Shown here piece by piece: positions 16,467-25,733 of a stretch of 38,957 nt of DNA. Under the pieces are notes generated by a model. The model saw nothing but the letters and a program-made list of their open reading frames with translations. It did not search any database and was not told where the DNA came from. The DNA comes from Solirubrobacterales bacterium (GTDB lineage Bacteria; Actinomycetota; Thermoleophilia; Solirubrobacterales; Solirubrobacteraceae): contig JACDGG010000008.1 of NCBI GenBank assembly GCA_013815355.1, positions 1-38,957 on the forward strand, written 5' to 3'. A program made the translations under genes and the position numbers. How positions within the stretch are numbered: the first letter of the stretch is position 1; each line of letters starts with the position of its first letter.

Positions 16467-16916
16467 ATGGCGCATCCATTCATCTGCCCCAACTGCGGCC
16501 ACCGCACCACCGAGCTCGACCGCAACATCGGCTTCACACGCCAGCCCAAGGGCTGCCCGAAGTGCGGCTTCGCGTTCCTCTTCGAACTGCTCGACGACTA
16601 TTACCCGGCTCCCGACGCAGCGTTCTTCGTCTGCGACGGTGAGGGGCGCGTGGTCGGTTGCGGCAAGAACTCCTTCGCCTTCACGGGGCTCGAGGAGGAA
16701 GAAGTGATCGGCCAGCGCGTCGATCAGGTGCTCGGCCTGCGCTTCTCAAACGGCGAGGACCCGGTCGCCACGGTGCTCGAGTGGGGCGTGCGCAAACTGG
16801 AGGTCCCGGTGGAGGTCTCCGGGGAACGCGACGTGGCCGCCAACGCCAAAGCCGACATGTTCCCCGCCTACGACGATGACGGCGGGCTGTTGCTCGTGTT
16901 GACGCCCGACAAGTAG
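16467..16916 (+). CDS. Zinc-ribbon plus PAS-like domain protein of unknown function
   Basis: This 149-residue protein begins with a four-cysteine zinc ribbon (CPNCG at residues 7-11 and CPKCG about 25 residues later), followed by a PAS-like domain (PDAAFFVCDGEGRVVGCGKN, FTGLEEEEVIGQRVDQVLGL) and a short Asp/Gly-rich end. It has no kinase, cyclase or DNA-binding module. It occupies the slot between ruvB and secD where most actinobacteria carry yajC, yet it has no membrane helix and is no YajC homologue. A role in sensing small molecules, redox or zinc is possible. No function is claimed. Confidence 0.75.
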   Translation: MAHPFICPNCGHRTTELDRNIGFTRQPKGCPKCGFAFLFELLDDYYPAPDAAFFVCDGEGRVVGCGKNSFAFTGLEEEEVIGQRVDQVLGLRFSNGEDPVATVLEWGVRKLEVPVEVSGERDVAANAKADMFPAYDDDGGLLLVLTPDK

Positions 16917-16928
16917 TCTGCTCAGAGC

Positions 16929-19922
16929 ATGACCGATCGCCGCCGCAACCTTTTCATCCTGTTGATCGTCGCCGGGCTGATCGCCGGCTCGCTCGCGATG
17001 ATCGTCACCAAAAAGACGCGCCTCGGGCTGGACCTGAAGGGCGGGGTGGAGCTCGTCTACAAGGGCAAGGCTACGGCGCAGTCGAAAGTCGACGCCGCAT
17101 CGCTCGAACGCGCGATCGACATCATGCGCAAGCGCGTCGACGGGCTCGGCGTCGCCCAGCCGGAAATCCAGCGCTCCGGCGAAAACGAAATCGACGTGGC
17201 GCTGCCCGACGTCAGCAACGCCACGCGCGCCGAACAAGAGGTCGGCAAGACCGCCCAGCTCTACTTCTACGACTGGGAGCCGAACGTGATCGGCGCCGAA
17301 GGCAAACCCGCGCCGAGCGAAGCAACCGCGACCGGCGGGGCCAACGCCGGCGCCTCGCAGTTCGGCCTGCTCGAGTACCAGGCCGCGCTGCGCGCCGCCA
17401 AGCGTCAACCGATCCTACGCAAGACGGACACGACGTGGGACTGGCGCGCGCGTTGTACGCCCCAGCAGAGCAACGGCTGCATCTACGGCAGCTGGTATCT
17501 CCTCGACAGCGCTCACGAAAAGGTGCTGCGCGGCCCCGAGGAAACCGAAAAGAACCTCTACAGCGAAACGAAGATCCCGCCGGGCACGAAGACCAAGGCC
17601 GTGCGCGTCAACCCGGGGACGGTGCTCGTGCGCGCGCGGCAGGTGGAAAGCGCGGCGGGCAAGGTCACGCAGAAGAACCCGAACAGCTTCTTCGTCTTGA
17701 ACGACAACCCGGTGCTGACGGGCGCGGACATCAAGAACCCGCAACAGGGTTTCGACGAAGGGGGTGGCGGCACCGGCGCGCCGAATGTCACCTTCGGCTT
17801 CACCAACCACGGCAAGAGCGTCTTCCAGGGCGTGACCAAGAAGATCGCCGAACGCGGCCAGGAAGCCCAGCTTCCCGGAGCGGGGAGCAAGGAAGCCGTC
17901 CAGCAGCACTTCGCGGTCGTGCTCGACGGCCAGCTGATCACGGCGCCCTCGATCGACTTCACGAAGTACCCCGAAGGCATCGACGCCACGACGGGCTCGC
18001 AGATCTCCGGCGGCTTCACGATCACCTCCGCGCAGGAACTCGCGGGCGAGCTGCAGTCCGGGGCGCTGCCGATCAGGCTCGAACTGATCTCCAACTCGCA
18101 GGTCTCCGCGACGCTCGGGAAAACGGCGCTCAACCAGGGTCTCGTGGCCCTGCTCGTCGGCTTCGGCCTGGTGTGCCTGTTCCTGCTGCTCTTCTACCGC
18201 GTGTTGGGTGCGATCGCGGTCGCCGGTCTCGTCATCTACGGCATCTACTTCTTCGCGCTGATCAAGCTGATCCCGATCACGCTGACGCTTCCGGGCATCG
18301 CGGGTCTGATCCTTACGATCGGCGTCGCGGCCGATGCGAACATCGTGATCTTCGAGCGCGTCAAGGAGGAGATCCGCGGCGGAAGATCGGTGATCTCGGG
18401 TATCGCCACGGGCTACAAGCGCGGCTTCGCGGCGATCGTCGACGCCAACGTCGTGACGTTCATGACGGCCTTCATCCTGTTTGCGCTTGCGACCGCGGAA
18501 GTCAAGGGCTTCGCCTTCACGCTCGGCATTGGCACACTCGTCTCGCTGTTCACGGCCGTGCTCGCCACGCAGGCCGCGCTCGGCGCGATGGGCCGCTCGA
18601 AACTCGTCACGCACCCCTCGGCGCTCGGCGCGGAGCGGCGCGGGCGCGGCTGGACGTTCGACTTCATGGGCGCCTCGAAGTGGTTCTTCTCGCTGTCGGG
18701 CACGATCCTCGCGGTCGGCGCGCTGGCGATCGGCGGCAGCGGCCTGAACTTCGGCATCGACTTCAAGTCCGGCACGCGCATCCAGACCGCCCTCGCCAAG
18801 CACGTCAACGAGGGGGAAGTGGCCTCCGCGATGACCGCGGCCGGCTACGGCAACGCCCATGTGCAGAAGTTCGTCAACAAGAGCATCGGCGGCACGGGCT
18901 TTCAGATCTCGACCAAGACGCTGCGCCCCGACACCGTGAAGAAGGTGCACGCGGCGCTCGACGCGAAGTTCGCCAACGGGACGACGCCCGGGACGAAGAA
19001 CTTCTCCTCGACCTCGATCGGGCCGACGTTCGGCAAGACGATCGCCAAGAGCGCGATCATCGCGATCATCGCCTCGCTGCTGGTGATCTCCGCCTACATC
19101 GCGCTGCGCTTCGAGTGGAAGTACGCGGTGCCGGTGCTGATCGCGCTGATGCACGACCTGCTGATCACGGCAGGCGTCTACTCGCTCACGGGGAGGGAAG
19201 TCACGACGGCCACAGTCGCCGCTCTGCTGACGATCCTGGGGTACTCGCTCTACGACACGATCATCGTGTTCGACCGTGTGCGCGAGAACGTGCCGAGGAT
19301 GCCGCGCGCGGCCTTCTCGCAGATCGTCAACCGCTCGATGTCCGAGGTGCTGACCCGATCGCTGGCGACGAGCTTCTGCACGCTGCTGCCGGTCACCGCG
19401 CTGTTGCTCTTCGGCGGGGAAACGCTGAAGGACTTCGCCTTCGCGCTGATGATCGGCATCGCCTCCGGCGCGTATTCCTCGATCTTCATCGCCTCACCGG
19501 TGCTGACGCACTGGAAGGAGCGCGAGGGCGCCTACCGCTCCAGGCGCACACGCATCGTTCGCGAGCTCGGCGCGGTGCCGGCCTACGCCACCACGGCCGG
19601 CGGCGCCCCTGAGGACGTCGAGCCGGTCGAGAGCCGCAAAAAAACGCGCCGCGGACGCATCACCGCGCCGGAGGAGCCCGGAGCGCCGATCTCGCGCGAT
19701 GAGTTCCAGGAGCTCGTCGCGGACCTCGACGTCGACGGCGGCAACGGCTCGGCGCGGGGCGGCGCGCGCACGGGCGTGGCGAGCCCCAAGACCAAGGCGA
19801 AACCAGAGCAGCGTGACCCGGCGGCGGATCTCGCGCCCGAGGATCTCGTGCTCAAGGAAGAGCCCAAGCAGCGCCAGAAGAACCGCCGTCCGCGTAACAA
19901 ACGACACGGGAGGGCGCGCTGA
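16929..19922 (+). CDS. secDF: Fused protein translocase subunit SecDF
   Basis: SecDF uses the proton gradient to pull exported proteins out of the SecYEG channel. Here SecD and SecF are one 997-residue polypeptide. The SecD half has an N-terminal helix (LFILLIVAGLIAGSLAMIV), the motif LGLDLKGGVELVY, a large periplasmic P1 region to about residue 380, and GVAADANIVIFERVKEE near 465. The SecF half starts near 585 with FFSLSGTILAVGALAI, then FKSGTRI, SIGPTFGKTIAKSA and YDTIIVFDRVREN near 774. A long charged tail ends RRPRNKRHGRAR. Glu codons in the first half are mostly GAA, unlike neighbouring genes. TAGTCT at 16914-16919 is 9 nt before ATG 16929, so a near-leaderless start is possible. Confidence 0.95.
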   Translation: MTDRRRNLFILLIVAGLIAGSLAMIVTKKTRLGLDLKGGVELVYKGKATAQSKVDAASLERAIDIMRKRVDGLGVAQPEIQRSGENEIDVALPDVSNATRAEQEVGKTAQLYFYDWEPNVIGAEGKPAPSEATATGGANAGASQFGLLEYQAALRAAKRQPILRKTDTTWDWRARCTPQQSNGCIYGSWYLLDSAHEKVLRGPEETEKNLYSETKIPPGTKTKAVRVNPGTVLVRARQVESAAGKVTQKNPNSFFVLNDNPVLTGADIKNPQQGFDEGGGGTGAPNVTFGFTNHGKSVFQGVTKKIAERGQEAQLPGAGSKEAVQQHFAVVLDGQLITAPSIDFTKYPEGIDATTGSQISGGFTITSAQELAGELQSGALPIRLELISNSQVSATLGKTALNQGLVALLVGFGLVCLFLLLFYRVLGAIAVAGLVIYGIYFFALIKLIPITLTLPGIAGLILTIGVAADANIVIFERVKEEIRGGRSVISGIATGYKRGFAAIVDANVVTFMTAFILFALATAEVKGFAFTLGIGTLVSLFTAVLATQAALGAMGRSKLVTHPSALGAERRGRGWTFDFMGASKWFFSLSGTILAVGALAIGGSGLNFGIDFKSGTRIQTALAKHVNEGEVASAMTAAGYGNAHVQKFVNKSIGGTGFQISTKTLRPDTVKKVHAALDAKFANGTTPGTKNFSSTSIGPTFGKTIAKSAIIAIIASLLVISAYIALRFEWKYAVPVLIALMHDLLITAGVYSLTGREVTTATVAALLTILGYSLYDTIIVFDRVRENVPRMPRAAFSQIVNRSMSEVLTRSLATSFCTLLPVTALLLFGGETLKDFAFALMIGIASGAYSSIFIASPVLTHWKEREGAYRSRRTRIVRELGAVPAYATTAGGAPEDVEPVESRKKTRRGRITAPEEPGAPISRDEFQELVADLDVDGGNGSARGGARTGVASPKTKAKPEQRDPAADLAPEDLVLKEEPKQRQKNRRPRNKRHGRAR

Positions 19923-20224
19923 TGGGGATGCTCGGCTGGGTGATGATGGGCCTTGCGATCTGGCACTTCACGATCTTCCTGCCCGACCGCTTCTGGGGCG
20001 GCATCGTCGGCGCCTTCGTCGGCTCGCTGATCGGCGCGATCCTCGTCGGCATGATCATCTACGCGGTCAAGGTCTCCGCCGTGCGGGTGCCGGGTGAAAA
20101 GGCGACCGACATCGGCGTGATCCTCTACGCGGTGCCGGGCGCCCTGATCGGCATGGCGCTCGTCTACCTCGAGGGCATGAGGCGCGAACGCGCCACAGAG
20201 CTTCTGCGTCACCCGCTCGAGTAG
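19922..20224 (+). CDS. Small membrane protein, function unknown
   Basis: This 100-residue hydrophobic protein overlaps the secDF stop by 1 bp (TGATG), so it is probably cotranslated with it. Two or three membrane segments are visible: MGWV-type helix at residues 4-20, then a glycine-rich helix GAFVGSLIGAILVGMIIYAV, and a weaker one around VILYAVPGALIGMALVYL. The C-terminus is charged. I do not recognise the family. Coupling to SecDF suggests an envelope or export role. Confidence 0.65.
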   Translation: MGMLGWVMMGLAIWHFTIFLPDRFWGGIVGAFVGSLIGAILVGMIIYAVKVSAVRVPGEKATDIGVILYAVPGALIGMALVYLEGMRRERATELLRHPLE

Positions 20225-20254
20225 CGCCGCGGCGGTTCCGTCTCATACGGGCCG

Positions 20255-20266
20255 TAGTCTCGGCCG
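20255..20266 (+). promoter_or_regulatory. Leaderless-type -10 box of recJ
   Basis: TAGTCT (20255-20260) lies 6 nt before the GTG start at 20267. Confidence 0.5.
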
Positions 20267-22036
20267 GTGAGCCGCTGGCGCCTTGAGATCCCCGACTGCC
20301 CGCCCGAGCAGGTGGCTGCGCTGCGCCGCGAGCTGGGTGTCAGCGACACGCTCGCACAGGTGCTCGTGCGTCGCGGGCTGGGCGATCCGCAGGCGGCGCG
20401 CACGTTCCTCGCCGCCGCCGAGGAGCATCCGCCGAGCGCCTTCAAAGGCATCGGCGAGGCGGTCGCACTCGTGCTCGAGCACATCGGCCGCGGCGAGCGC
20501 ATCACGGTCCACGGCGACTACGACGTCGACGGGATCTGCTCCACGGCAGTGCTCGTGCGCGCGCTGCGCGGCCTCGGCGCCGATGTCGACTCCTACCTGC
20601 CCGACCGCGCGAGCGACGGCTACGGCCTGGCCGAGAGCACGGTCAGACGCCTGGCCGAGCGCGGCACACGCCTCTTGATCACCGCCGACTGCGCGATCAC
20701 CGCCGTCGCCGAGGTCGCGCTTTCGAAGGAGCTGGGCATGGCGGTGATCGTCAGCGACCACCACGCGCCGCGAGCCGACGGAGCGCTGCCGCAGGCGCCG
20801 ATCGTGCACCCGGCGCTATGCGGCTATCCCTGCAAGGAGCTGTGCGCGACAGCGGTCGCATACAAGCTGGCCCAGGCGATCCACACCGCCGCCGGGCGCG
20901 ATCCGCAGGAGCTGCGCGGAGACCTCGACCTGGTGGCGCTTGCGACGATCGCCGATGTCGTCGAGCTGCGCGGTGAGAACCGCACGCTCGTGCGCCGTGG
21001 CATGCGTGCCCTCGCCGGCACCGCCAGGCCCGGGCTGCGCGCGCTGATGGCGGTCGCGCGGATCGAGCCCGCGAAGGTCAACGAGCGCGCTGTGGGCTTC
21101 GCGCTCGCGCCGCGGCTGAACGCCGCCGGGCGCCTGTATCGCGCCGACGCAGGCCTCGAGCTCATCCTCACCGAGGACCCCCTGCGCGCCGCGCAGATCG
21201 CACAGGAGCTCGACGCCGCCAACAACGAGCGCCGCCAGGTAGAGCTGCGCATCCGCCACGAGGCCGAAGCGCAGCTTGCAGAGCAGGGCGAGCGCTCCGC
21301 CTACGTGCTCGCGGGCGAGGGCTGGCACGCAGGCGTGATCGGGATCGTCGCCTCGCGCATGGTCGAGCAGTGCGGGCGCCCGGTCGTGATGATCGCGCTC
21401 GACGGCGAGCACGGCAAGGCCTCGGGCCGCAGCATCGACGCGTTCGACCTGCTCGGCGGACTCACCGCCTGTGCGCCGCTGCTCGGACGCTTCGGCGGGC
21501 ACCGCGCGGCCGCGGGCCTGGAGATCACGCGCGAGAACGTGAGCGCGTTCGCCGCTGCGCTCGACGAGCACGCCGCGGGCGTGCTCGACACGGCGGAGCT
21601 GACCGGAGTCGAGCGCGTCGATGCGATCGTCGCGGGCGCGGATCTCGGCATGGCGCTCGCCGAGGAGTTGCAGAGCCTCGCGCCGTTCGGGCGCGGCAAC
21701 CCGACCGTGTCGCTGATGGCCGCCGACGCGGTGTTCGCCGATGCGCGCCCGATGGGAGAAGGCAAGCACGTGCGCTTCACCGTGGAGTCGCGCGGCGTGA
21801 GGGCGCGCGCTGTCGCCTTCGGCAACGGCGGACGCCTGCCGGTGGCGGAAGGCGTGCCCGCCGAGGCGACGTTCACGCTCGAGGTGAACGAGTGGAACGG
21901 GGTCTCAGAGCCGCGCCTGGTGCTGCGCCGCGCGCAGCCGGCGGAGCTCGCAGCGGCGCAGATCGCCGAGCCGCAGGCCGCGGCGGAGGAGGTCGCCGCG
22001 GAGGCTGAGGAGCTGGTCCTGTTCGCGCTGCCATAG
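20267..22036 (+). CDS. recJ: Single-stranded-DNA-specific exonuclease RecJ
   Basis: RecJ degrades single-stranded DNA 5' to 3' in recombination, mismatch and base-excision repair. The 589-residue protein contains the DHH-phosphoesterase motifs: HGDYDVDGICSTA near residue 82, ITADCAIT, SDHHAPRADGALP with the DHH signature, and the DHHA1 block GGHRAAAGLEI, followed by an OB-like C-terminal domain. It starts with GTG, supported by a TAGTCT box 6 nt upstream. It stands between the secDF unit and rel, where many actinobacteria have apt. Confidence 0.95.
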   Translation: MSRWRLEIPDCPPEQVAALRRELGVSDTLAQVLVRRGLGDPQAARTFLAAAEEHPPSAFKGIGEAVALVLEHIGRGERITVHGDYDVDGICSTAVLVRALRGLGADVDSYLPDRASDGYGLAESTVRRLAERGTRLLITADCAITAVAEVALSKELGMAVIVSDHHAPRADGALPQAPIVHPALCGYPCKELCATAVAYKLAQAIHTAAGRDPQELRGDLDLVALATIADVVELRGENRTLVRRGMRALAGTARPGLRALMAVARIEPAKVNERAVGFALAPRLNAAGRLYRADAGLELILTEDPLRAAQIAQELDAANNERRQVELRIRHEAEAQLAEQGERSAYVLAGEGWHAGVIGIVASRMVEQCGRPVVMIALDGEHGKASGRSIDAFDLLGGLTACAPLLGRFGGHRAAAGLEITRENVSAFAAALDEHAAGVLDTAELTGVERVDAIVAGADLGMALAEELQSLAPFGRGNPTVSLMAADAVFADARPMGEGKHVRFTVESRGVRARAVAFGNGGRLPVAEGVPAEATFTLEVNEWNGVSEPRLVLRRAQPAELAAAQIAEPQAAAEEVAAEAEELVLFALP

Positions 22037-22043
22037 GCACCGC

Positions 22044-22078
22044 TTCAATCCGGGCGGGCGGTCCCCTACCCTTTGGTT
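22044..22078 (+). promoter_or_regulatory. Promoter of rel
   Basis: TTCAAT (22044-22049), 17 nt, TACCCT (22067-22072), then 6 nt to ATG 22079. Spacing is ideal and transcription should begin at the start codon. It selects ATG 22079 over an in-frame TTG 6 nt upstream. Confidence 0.55.
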
Positions 22079-24424
22079 ATGGAGATCGCTGAAGATGCCA
22101 AGAGCCCGCAGCTGACCGAGCCGGCGAGCGGGACCCCGGTGCCCGTGCGCGCGGAGCCCAAGCCCGCGCTTACGCTGAGTGCCTCTGAGCGCCGCCTGCT
22201 CAGCGACCTGTTCGCGATCGTCTCCGAGCACGCCGCGGACTCATCGGTCCAGATCGACCGTGAGCGCGTGCAGGACGCATTCGTGTTCGCCTGCGAGCAC
22301 CACGCCGCGCAGCGGCGCAAGTCCGGTGAGGACTTCATCGTGCACCCCGTCGGCGTGGCGCGCATCTGCGCGGGCATGCGCCTGGACACCGAGACGCTCT
22401 GCGCGGCACTGCTGCACGACACCGTCGAGGACACCTCGGCCTCGCTGGAGGAGGTGCGTGAGCGCTTCGGCGATGAGATCGCCGCGATCGTCGACGGCGT
22501 CACGAAGCTGACCGGCATCACCTTCCAGTCGCGCGACGAGGCGCAGGCCAACAACTACCGCAAGATGATGGTCGCGATGGCCACCGACGTGCGGGTCATC
22601 CTGATCAAGCTCGCCGACCGCCTGCACAACATGCGCACGATCGAGGCGATGCCCAAGCAGAAGCAGATCGACAAGGCGCGCGAGACGATCGAGATCTACG
22701 CGCCGCTGGCGCACCGCCTCGGTATCCACGCGATCAAGTGGGAGCTCGAGGACCTCGCCTTCGCGACGCTGCACCCGCGCAAGTACCAGGAGATCAAGGG
22801 TCTCGTCGCCCAGCAACGCGACGAACGCGAGCACTACGTCAGCGAGGCCGGCGACTACCTGCGCAGCGAGCTGGGCAAAGTCGGGATCGAGGCGGAGATC
22901 GCAGGGCGTGCCAAGCACTTCTACTCGATCTACTCGAAGATGACGAAGAAGGGCCGCGAGTTCAACGAGATCTATGACCTCACCGCGATGCGCGTAATCG
23001 TCGACTCGGTCAAGGACTGCTACGGCACCGTCGGCGTGATCCACTCGCTGTGGAAGCCGCTGCCGGGACGCTTCAAGGACTTCATCGCGATGCCGAAGTT
23101 CAACATGTACCAGTCGCTGCACACGACCGTGATCGGGCCCGAGGGACGCCCTCTGGAGATCCAGATTCGCACGCACGAGATGCAGGAGATGGCCGAGTTC
23201 GGCGTCGCGGCGCACTGGGTCTACAAGCATCAGACCGGCGAGGGCACGAGCGGCGAGGCCGGCTCGGGATGGCCCGCGGCGGGCGAGGACGCAAAGCTCA
23301 AGTGGCTGCGCTCGATGCTCGACTGGGGCAAGGAGCTCTCCGACCCGCGCGAGTTCATGGAGACGCTGCGCACGGACCTCTTCGAGGAGGAGGTCTACGT
23401 ATTCACGCCCAAGGGCGAAGTCAAGTCGCTCGCGGCCGGGGCCACGCCGCTGGACTTCGCCTACGAGGTCCACACCGAGATCGGCCACCGCTGCGTGGGC
23501 GCGCGCGCGAACGGCAAAATCGTGCCGCTGCACTACGAGCTGCGCTCGGGGGACATCGTCGAGATCCTCACCGCCAAGCGCGAGCGCGGACCATCGCGCG
23601 ACTGGCTGGCGATGGTCAAGACGACGCGCGCCCGCAACAAGATCAAGGCCTGGTTCAAGGCCGAGTCGCGCCAGGACACCGAGCACACCGGGCGCGAGCT
23701 GCTGCAGGAGCACCTGCGCAAACAGGGGCTGCCCGCGCAGAAGATCACCGGCTCGGCGCTGCTCGCCGACGTGATCCGCGAGGTCGGCTACCGCAAGGCC
23801 GATGACTTCTACATCGCGCTCGGCGCCGCCAAGGTCTCGCCGAAGCTCGTCGTCAGCAAGGTCCTGCAGCGCCTCAAGCAGGGCGAGTCAGCCGATGGCG
23901 AGGACACCGCCTCAGACCTTCTGCGCGTCGGGCGGGCGCGCCGGCGCCCGACCAAGTCCTCGGGCCAGTACGGCATCCGCGTCGATGGCGTCGACGATGT
24001 GATGCTGCGCCTGGCGAAGTGCTGCCGTCCGGTGCCGGGCGATGACATCCTCGGCTACATCTCACTGGGACGCGGGATCACGATCCACCGGGAGGACTGC
24101 CCCAACGCCACGCTGTTGCGCAAGAACCCCGAGCGTTTCGCCAACGTCGCCTGGGAAGGTGACCAGTCCACCGCGTTCATCGTCGAAATCCAGATCGACG
24201 CGTGGGACCGCCACAGGCTGCTCGAGGACCTTTCGCGCGCCTTCTCGGAGTCCGGCGCGAACATCATGGAAGCGCGCTGCCTGTCGATGCCGCCGATGGT
24301 CAAGAACCGCTTCGTGGTCGAGGTCGCAGACACCCACACGCTGAAGGGCGCGATCACGCGCCTGCGCAACATCGACTCCGTGTTCGACGCCTATCGCGTC
24401 ACACCCGGCGCCAGCGCCGCTTGA
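22079..24424 (+). CDS. rel: Bifunctional (p)ppGpp synthetase/hydrolase Rel
   Basis: This 781-residue RSH enzyme makes and degrades (p)ppGpp, the stringent-response alarmone, on the ribosome and in the cytosol. Domains in order are: the HD hydrolase (RRKSGEDFIVHPVGVAR, ALLHDTVEDT near residue 112, LADRLHNMRT), the synthetase (GRFKDFIAMPKFNMYQSLHT and LEIQIRTHEMQEMAEFGVAA), the TGS domain (VYVFTPKGEVKSLAAGATPL), the zinc-finger region (LAKCCRPVPGDDILGY, ITIHREDCPN) and a C-terminal ACT domain. Both catalytic halves look intact, so bifunctional activity is expected. It is convergent with the lipid kinase gene. Confidence 0.96.
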   Translation: MEIAEDAKSPQLTEPASGTPVPVRAEPKPALTLSASERRLLSDLFAIVSEHAADSSVQIDRERVQDAFVFACEHHAAQRRKSGEDFIVHPVGVARICAGMRLDTETLCAALLHDTVEDTSASLEEVRERFGDEIAAIVDGVTKLTGITFQSRDEAQANNYRKMMVAMATDVRVILIKLADRLHNMRTIEAMPKQKQIDKARETIEIYAPLAHRLGIHAIKWELEDLAFATLHPRKYQEIKGLVAQQRDEREHYVSEAGDYLRSELGKVGIEAEIAGRAKHFYSIYSKMTKKGREFNEIYDLTAMRVIVDSVKDCYGTVGVIHSLWKPLPGRFKDFIAMPKFNMYQSLHTTVIGPEGRPLEIQIRTHEMQEMAEFGVAAHWVYKHQTGEGTSGEAGSGWPAAGEDAKLKWLRSMLDWGKELSDPREFMETLRTDLFEEEVYVFTPKGEVKSLAAGATPLDFAYEVHTEIGHRCVGARANGKIVPLHYELRSGDIVEILTAKRERGPSRDWLAMVKTTRARNKIKAWFKAESRQDTEHTGRELLQEHLRKQGLPAQKITGSALLADVIREVGYRKADDFYIALGAAKVSPKLVVSKVLQRLKQGESADGEDTASDLLRVGRARRRPTKSSGQYGIRVDGVDDVMLRLAKCCRPVPGDDILGYISLGRGITIHREDCPNATLLRKNPERFANVAWEGDQSTAFIVEIQIDAWDRHRLLEDLSRAFSESGANIMEARCLSMPPMVKNRFVVEVADTHTLKGAITRLRNIDSVFDAYRVTPGASAA

Positions 24425-24491
24425 ACGAGCCTCCGCGGCGCGGGCGTCGAGCCTCGCCCCCCGGGACAGCGCGGCTGCCGCCCCGAGGCGC

Positions 24492-25505
24492 TCAGGAGAT
24501 GACGCTGAGCGCGTCGGGCACGACGGAGTAACGCGCTTCGGTCACCTCGCCGAGGTAGTCGCCGTCGACCTGCAGCGGCAGCGTACGCCCGTCGATCGAG
24601 CGCACGGTCATCTCGCTGAGGTTCGACAAACCGCTGACTTTGCGATGCCCGGCGACGCGCGCCCGCGGCGAGAACGCGCGCCAGGCGATCGAGGGCATCG
24701 ACAGCAGCGTGGCGCTGTGCAGCACGCCGCCGGTGAGCGAGCCGGAGTCCAGGGCGCCGCCATCGGTGATCTCGATCGGGCGGTTCTGGAAGTAGGTGAA
24801 GGGCGAGCCGTTCTGCACGACCGCGGTGACGCCCTGAAGGCGCTTGGTGCCCGCTTGCACCTCCAGGCGGGGAGGGCTCACGAGGTAGCGGCGCATGTAC
24901 GTCGAGACGGCCACCCAGGTGAAGTAGTAGGCGCCGAGGCGCGCCTTCAGACGGGGGTTGGAGTCGACGCGCTGCACGACGCTCGCATCCAGGCCGAGGC
25001 CCGAGGCGAACGTGAAGTAGCGCCCGTTGACGAGACCCAGATCGACACGGCGCGGCTGCCAGTCATCGGCCATCGCCAGCAGGTGCTCGGTCGCGTCCAC
25101 GACGTCGCCGGGAATTCCGAGCATCTTGCCGAACACGTTGGCCGAGCCGCCCGGCAGGCAGCACAGCGGCGTGGGGGAGCCGAGCAGGCCGTTGGCGGCT
25201 TCGTTGACGGTGCCATCGCCGCCGAAGGCCACGACGACGTCATAGCCCTCGTGCGCGGCCTCGCGGCAGAGCTCGGTCGCGTGGCCGCGAGCCTCGGTGT
25301 CGACGGCGTCGACCTCGAAGCGGCCCTGAAGCGCATAGACGACGAGATGGCGCAGGCGGTCAGAGACAGTCGTGGCGTAGGGATTGACGATGATCAGCAT
25401 GCGCCGACGTGTCGCCGGCGATGCGAAGCGGAACGGCTCGGCGCCCTCGGCGGTGCGCTCGTCGAGCTGAGGTGTGGTGGTGCTCATCGGTGTGGTGGTG
25501 CTCAT
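24492..25505 (-). CDS. Diacylglycerol/sphingosine kinase-like lipid kinase
   Basis: This 337-residue protein of the DagK/YegS/LCB5 family should phosphorylate a lipid alcohol such as diacylglycerol, recycling it to phosphatidic acid. The ATP-binding fold shows IVNPYATTVSDRLRH, the glycine loop FGGDGTVNEAANGL and LPGGSANVFGKML. The C-terminal beta-sandwich ends in QVDGDYLGEVTEARY. The N-terminus holds an exact-type tandem duplication of the start region (MSTTTP MSTTTP), so either ATG 25505 or ATG 25487 may be used. The true lipid substrate is not evident. Confidence 0.88.
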   Translation of the reverse strand: MSTTTPMSTTTPQLDERTAEGAEPFRFASPATRRRMLIIVNPYATTVSDRLRHLVVYALQGRFEVDAVDTEARGHATELCREAAHEGYDVVVAFGGDGTVNEAANGLLGSPTPLCCLPGGSANVFGKMLGIPGDVVDATEHLLAMADDWQPRRVDLGLVNGRYFTFASGLGLDASVVQRVDSNPRLKARLGAYYFTWVAVSTYMRRYLVSPPRLEVQAGTKRLQGVTAVVQNGSPFTYFQNRPIEITDGGALDSGSLTGGVLHSATLLSMPSIAWRAFSPRARVAGHRKVSGLSNLSEMTVRSIDGRTLPLQVDGDYLGEVTEARYSVVPDALSVIS

Positions 25506-25508
25506 CGC
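25473..25508 (-). repeat. Tandem 18-bp duplication covering the kinase start codon
   Basis: TGTGGTGGTGCTCATCGG (25473-25490) is repeated at 25491-25508 with one mismatch at its last base. Each unit contains an in-frame ATG on the minus strand, giving two alternative starts six codons apart. Confidence 0.8.
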
Positions 25509-25592
25509 AAGGCCTACACCGGGCGCCGTGAGGCGTTACCCGCCTGCGGCCATCTGTCGGCTACAGCCCGCTGCCGGGGTTCAAGGCGCGCC

Positions 25593-25620
25593 TTGCGTTC
25601 GCCGATACGGTTGCTAAGCT
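25593..25620 (+). promoter_or_regulatory. Promoter of the thrC riboswitch transcript
   Basis: TTGCGT (25593-25598), 16 nt, TAAGCT (25615-25620). Predicted initiation near 25627 is just ahead of the riboswitch 5' strand. Confidence 0.6.
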
Positions 25621-25637
25621 TCCGCATTACATCGACG

Positions 25638-25733
25638 TACACATCGAGAGGGGTGGAGGGCCTGGCCCTGCGAAACCCCGGCAACCACCGCCAAGTCACA
25701 GGCGGGAACGGTGCCAATTCCAGGTGATGTGTG
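25638..25733 (+). promoter_or_regulatory. SAM-I-like riboswitch upstream of thrC
   Basis: The conserved SAM-I core is present: GAGAGGGGTGGAGGG, CTGGCCC, GAAACC, GGCAACC and GGTGCCAATTCC in the right order. P1 pairs CACATC (25640-25645) with GATGTG (25726-25731). P3 is CCGCC/GGCGG. No P4 helix is visible between AATTCC and P1, and that 3' part looks more like the SAM-IV class. Downstream, GTGTGGC (25729-25735) can pair with GCCACAC (25753-25759), which would compete with P1. There is no U tract, and the thrC ribosome site AAGGAG is at 25783-25788, so control of translation is more likely than termination. That switching mechanism is inference. Confidence 0.88.

Noticed and set aside
17415-19154. 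Long minus-strand open frame opposite secDF
   Set aside because: Stop-poor antisense frame typical of high-GC genes; its product is low-complexity Arg/Asp/Glu-rich with no domain.
22241-23713. Long minus-strand open frame opposite rel
   Set aside because: Antisense shadow with biased Leu/Arg/Asp composition; rel is unambiguous.
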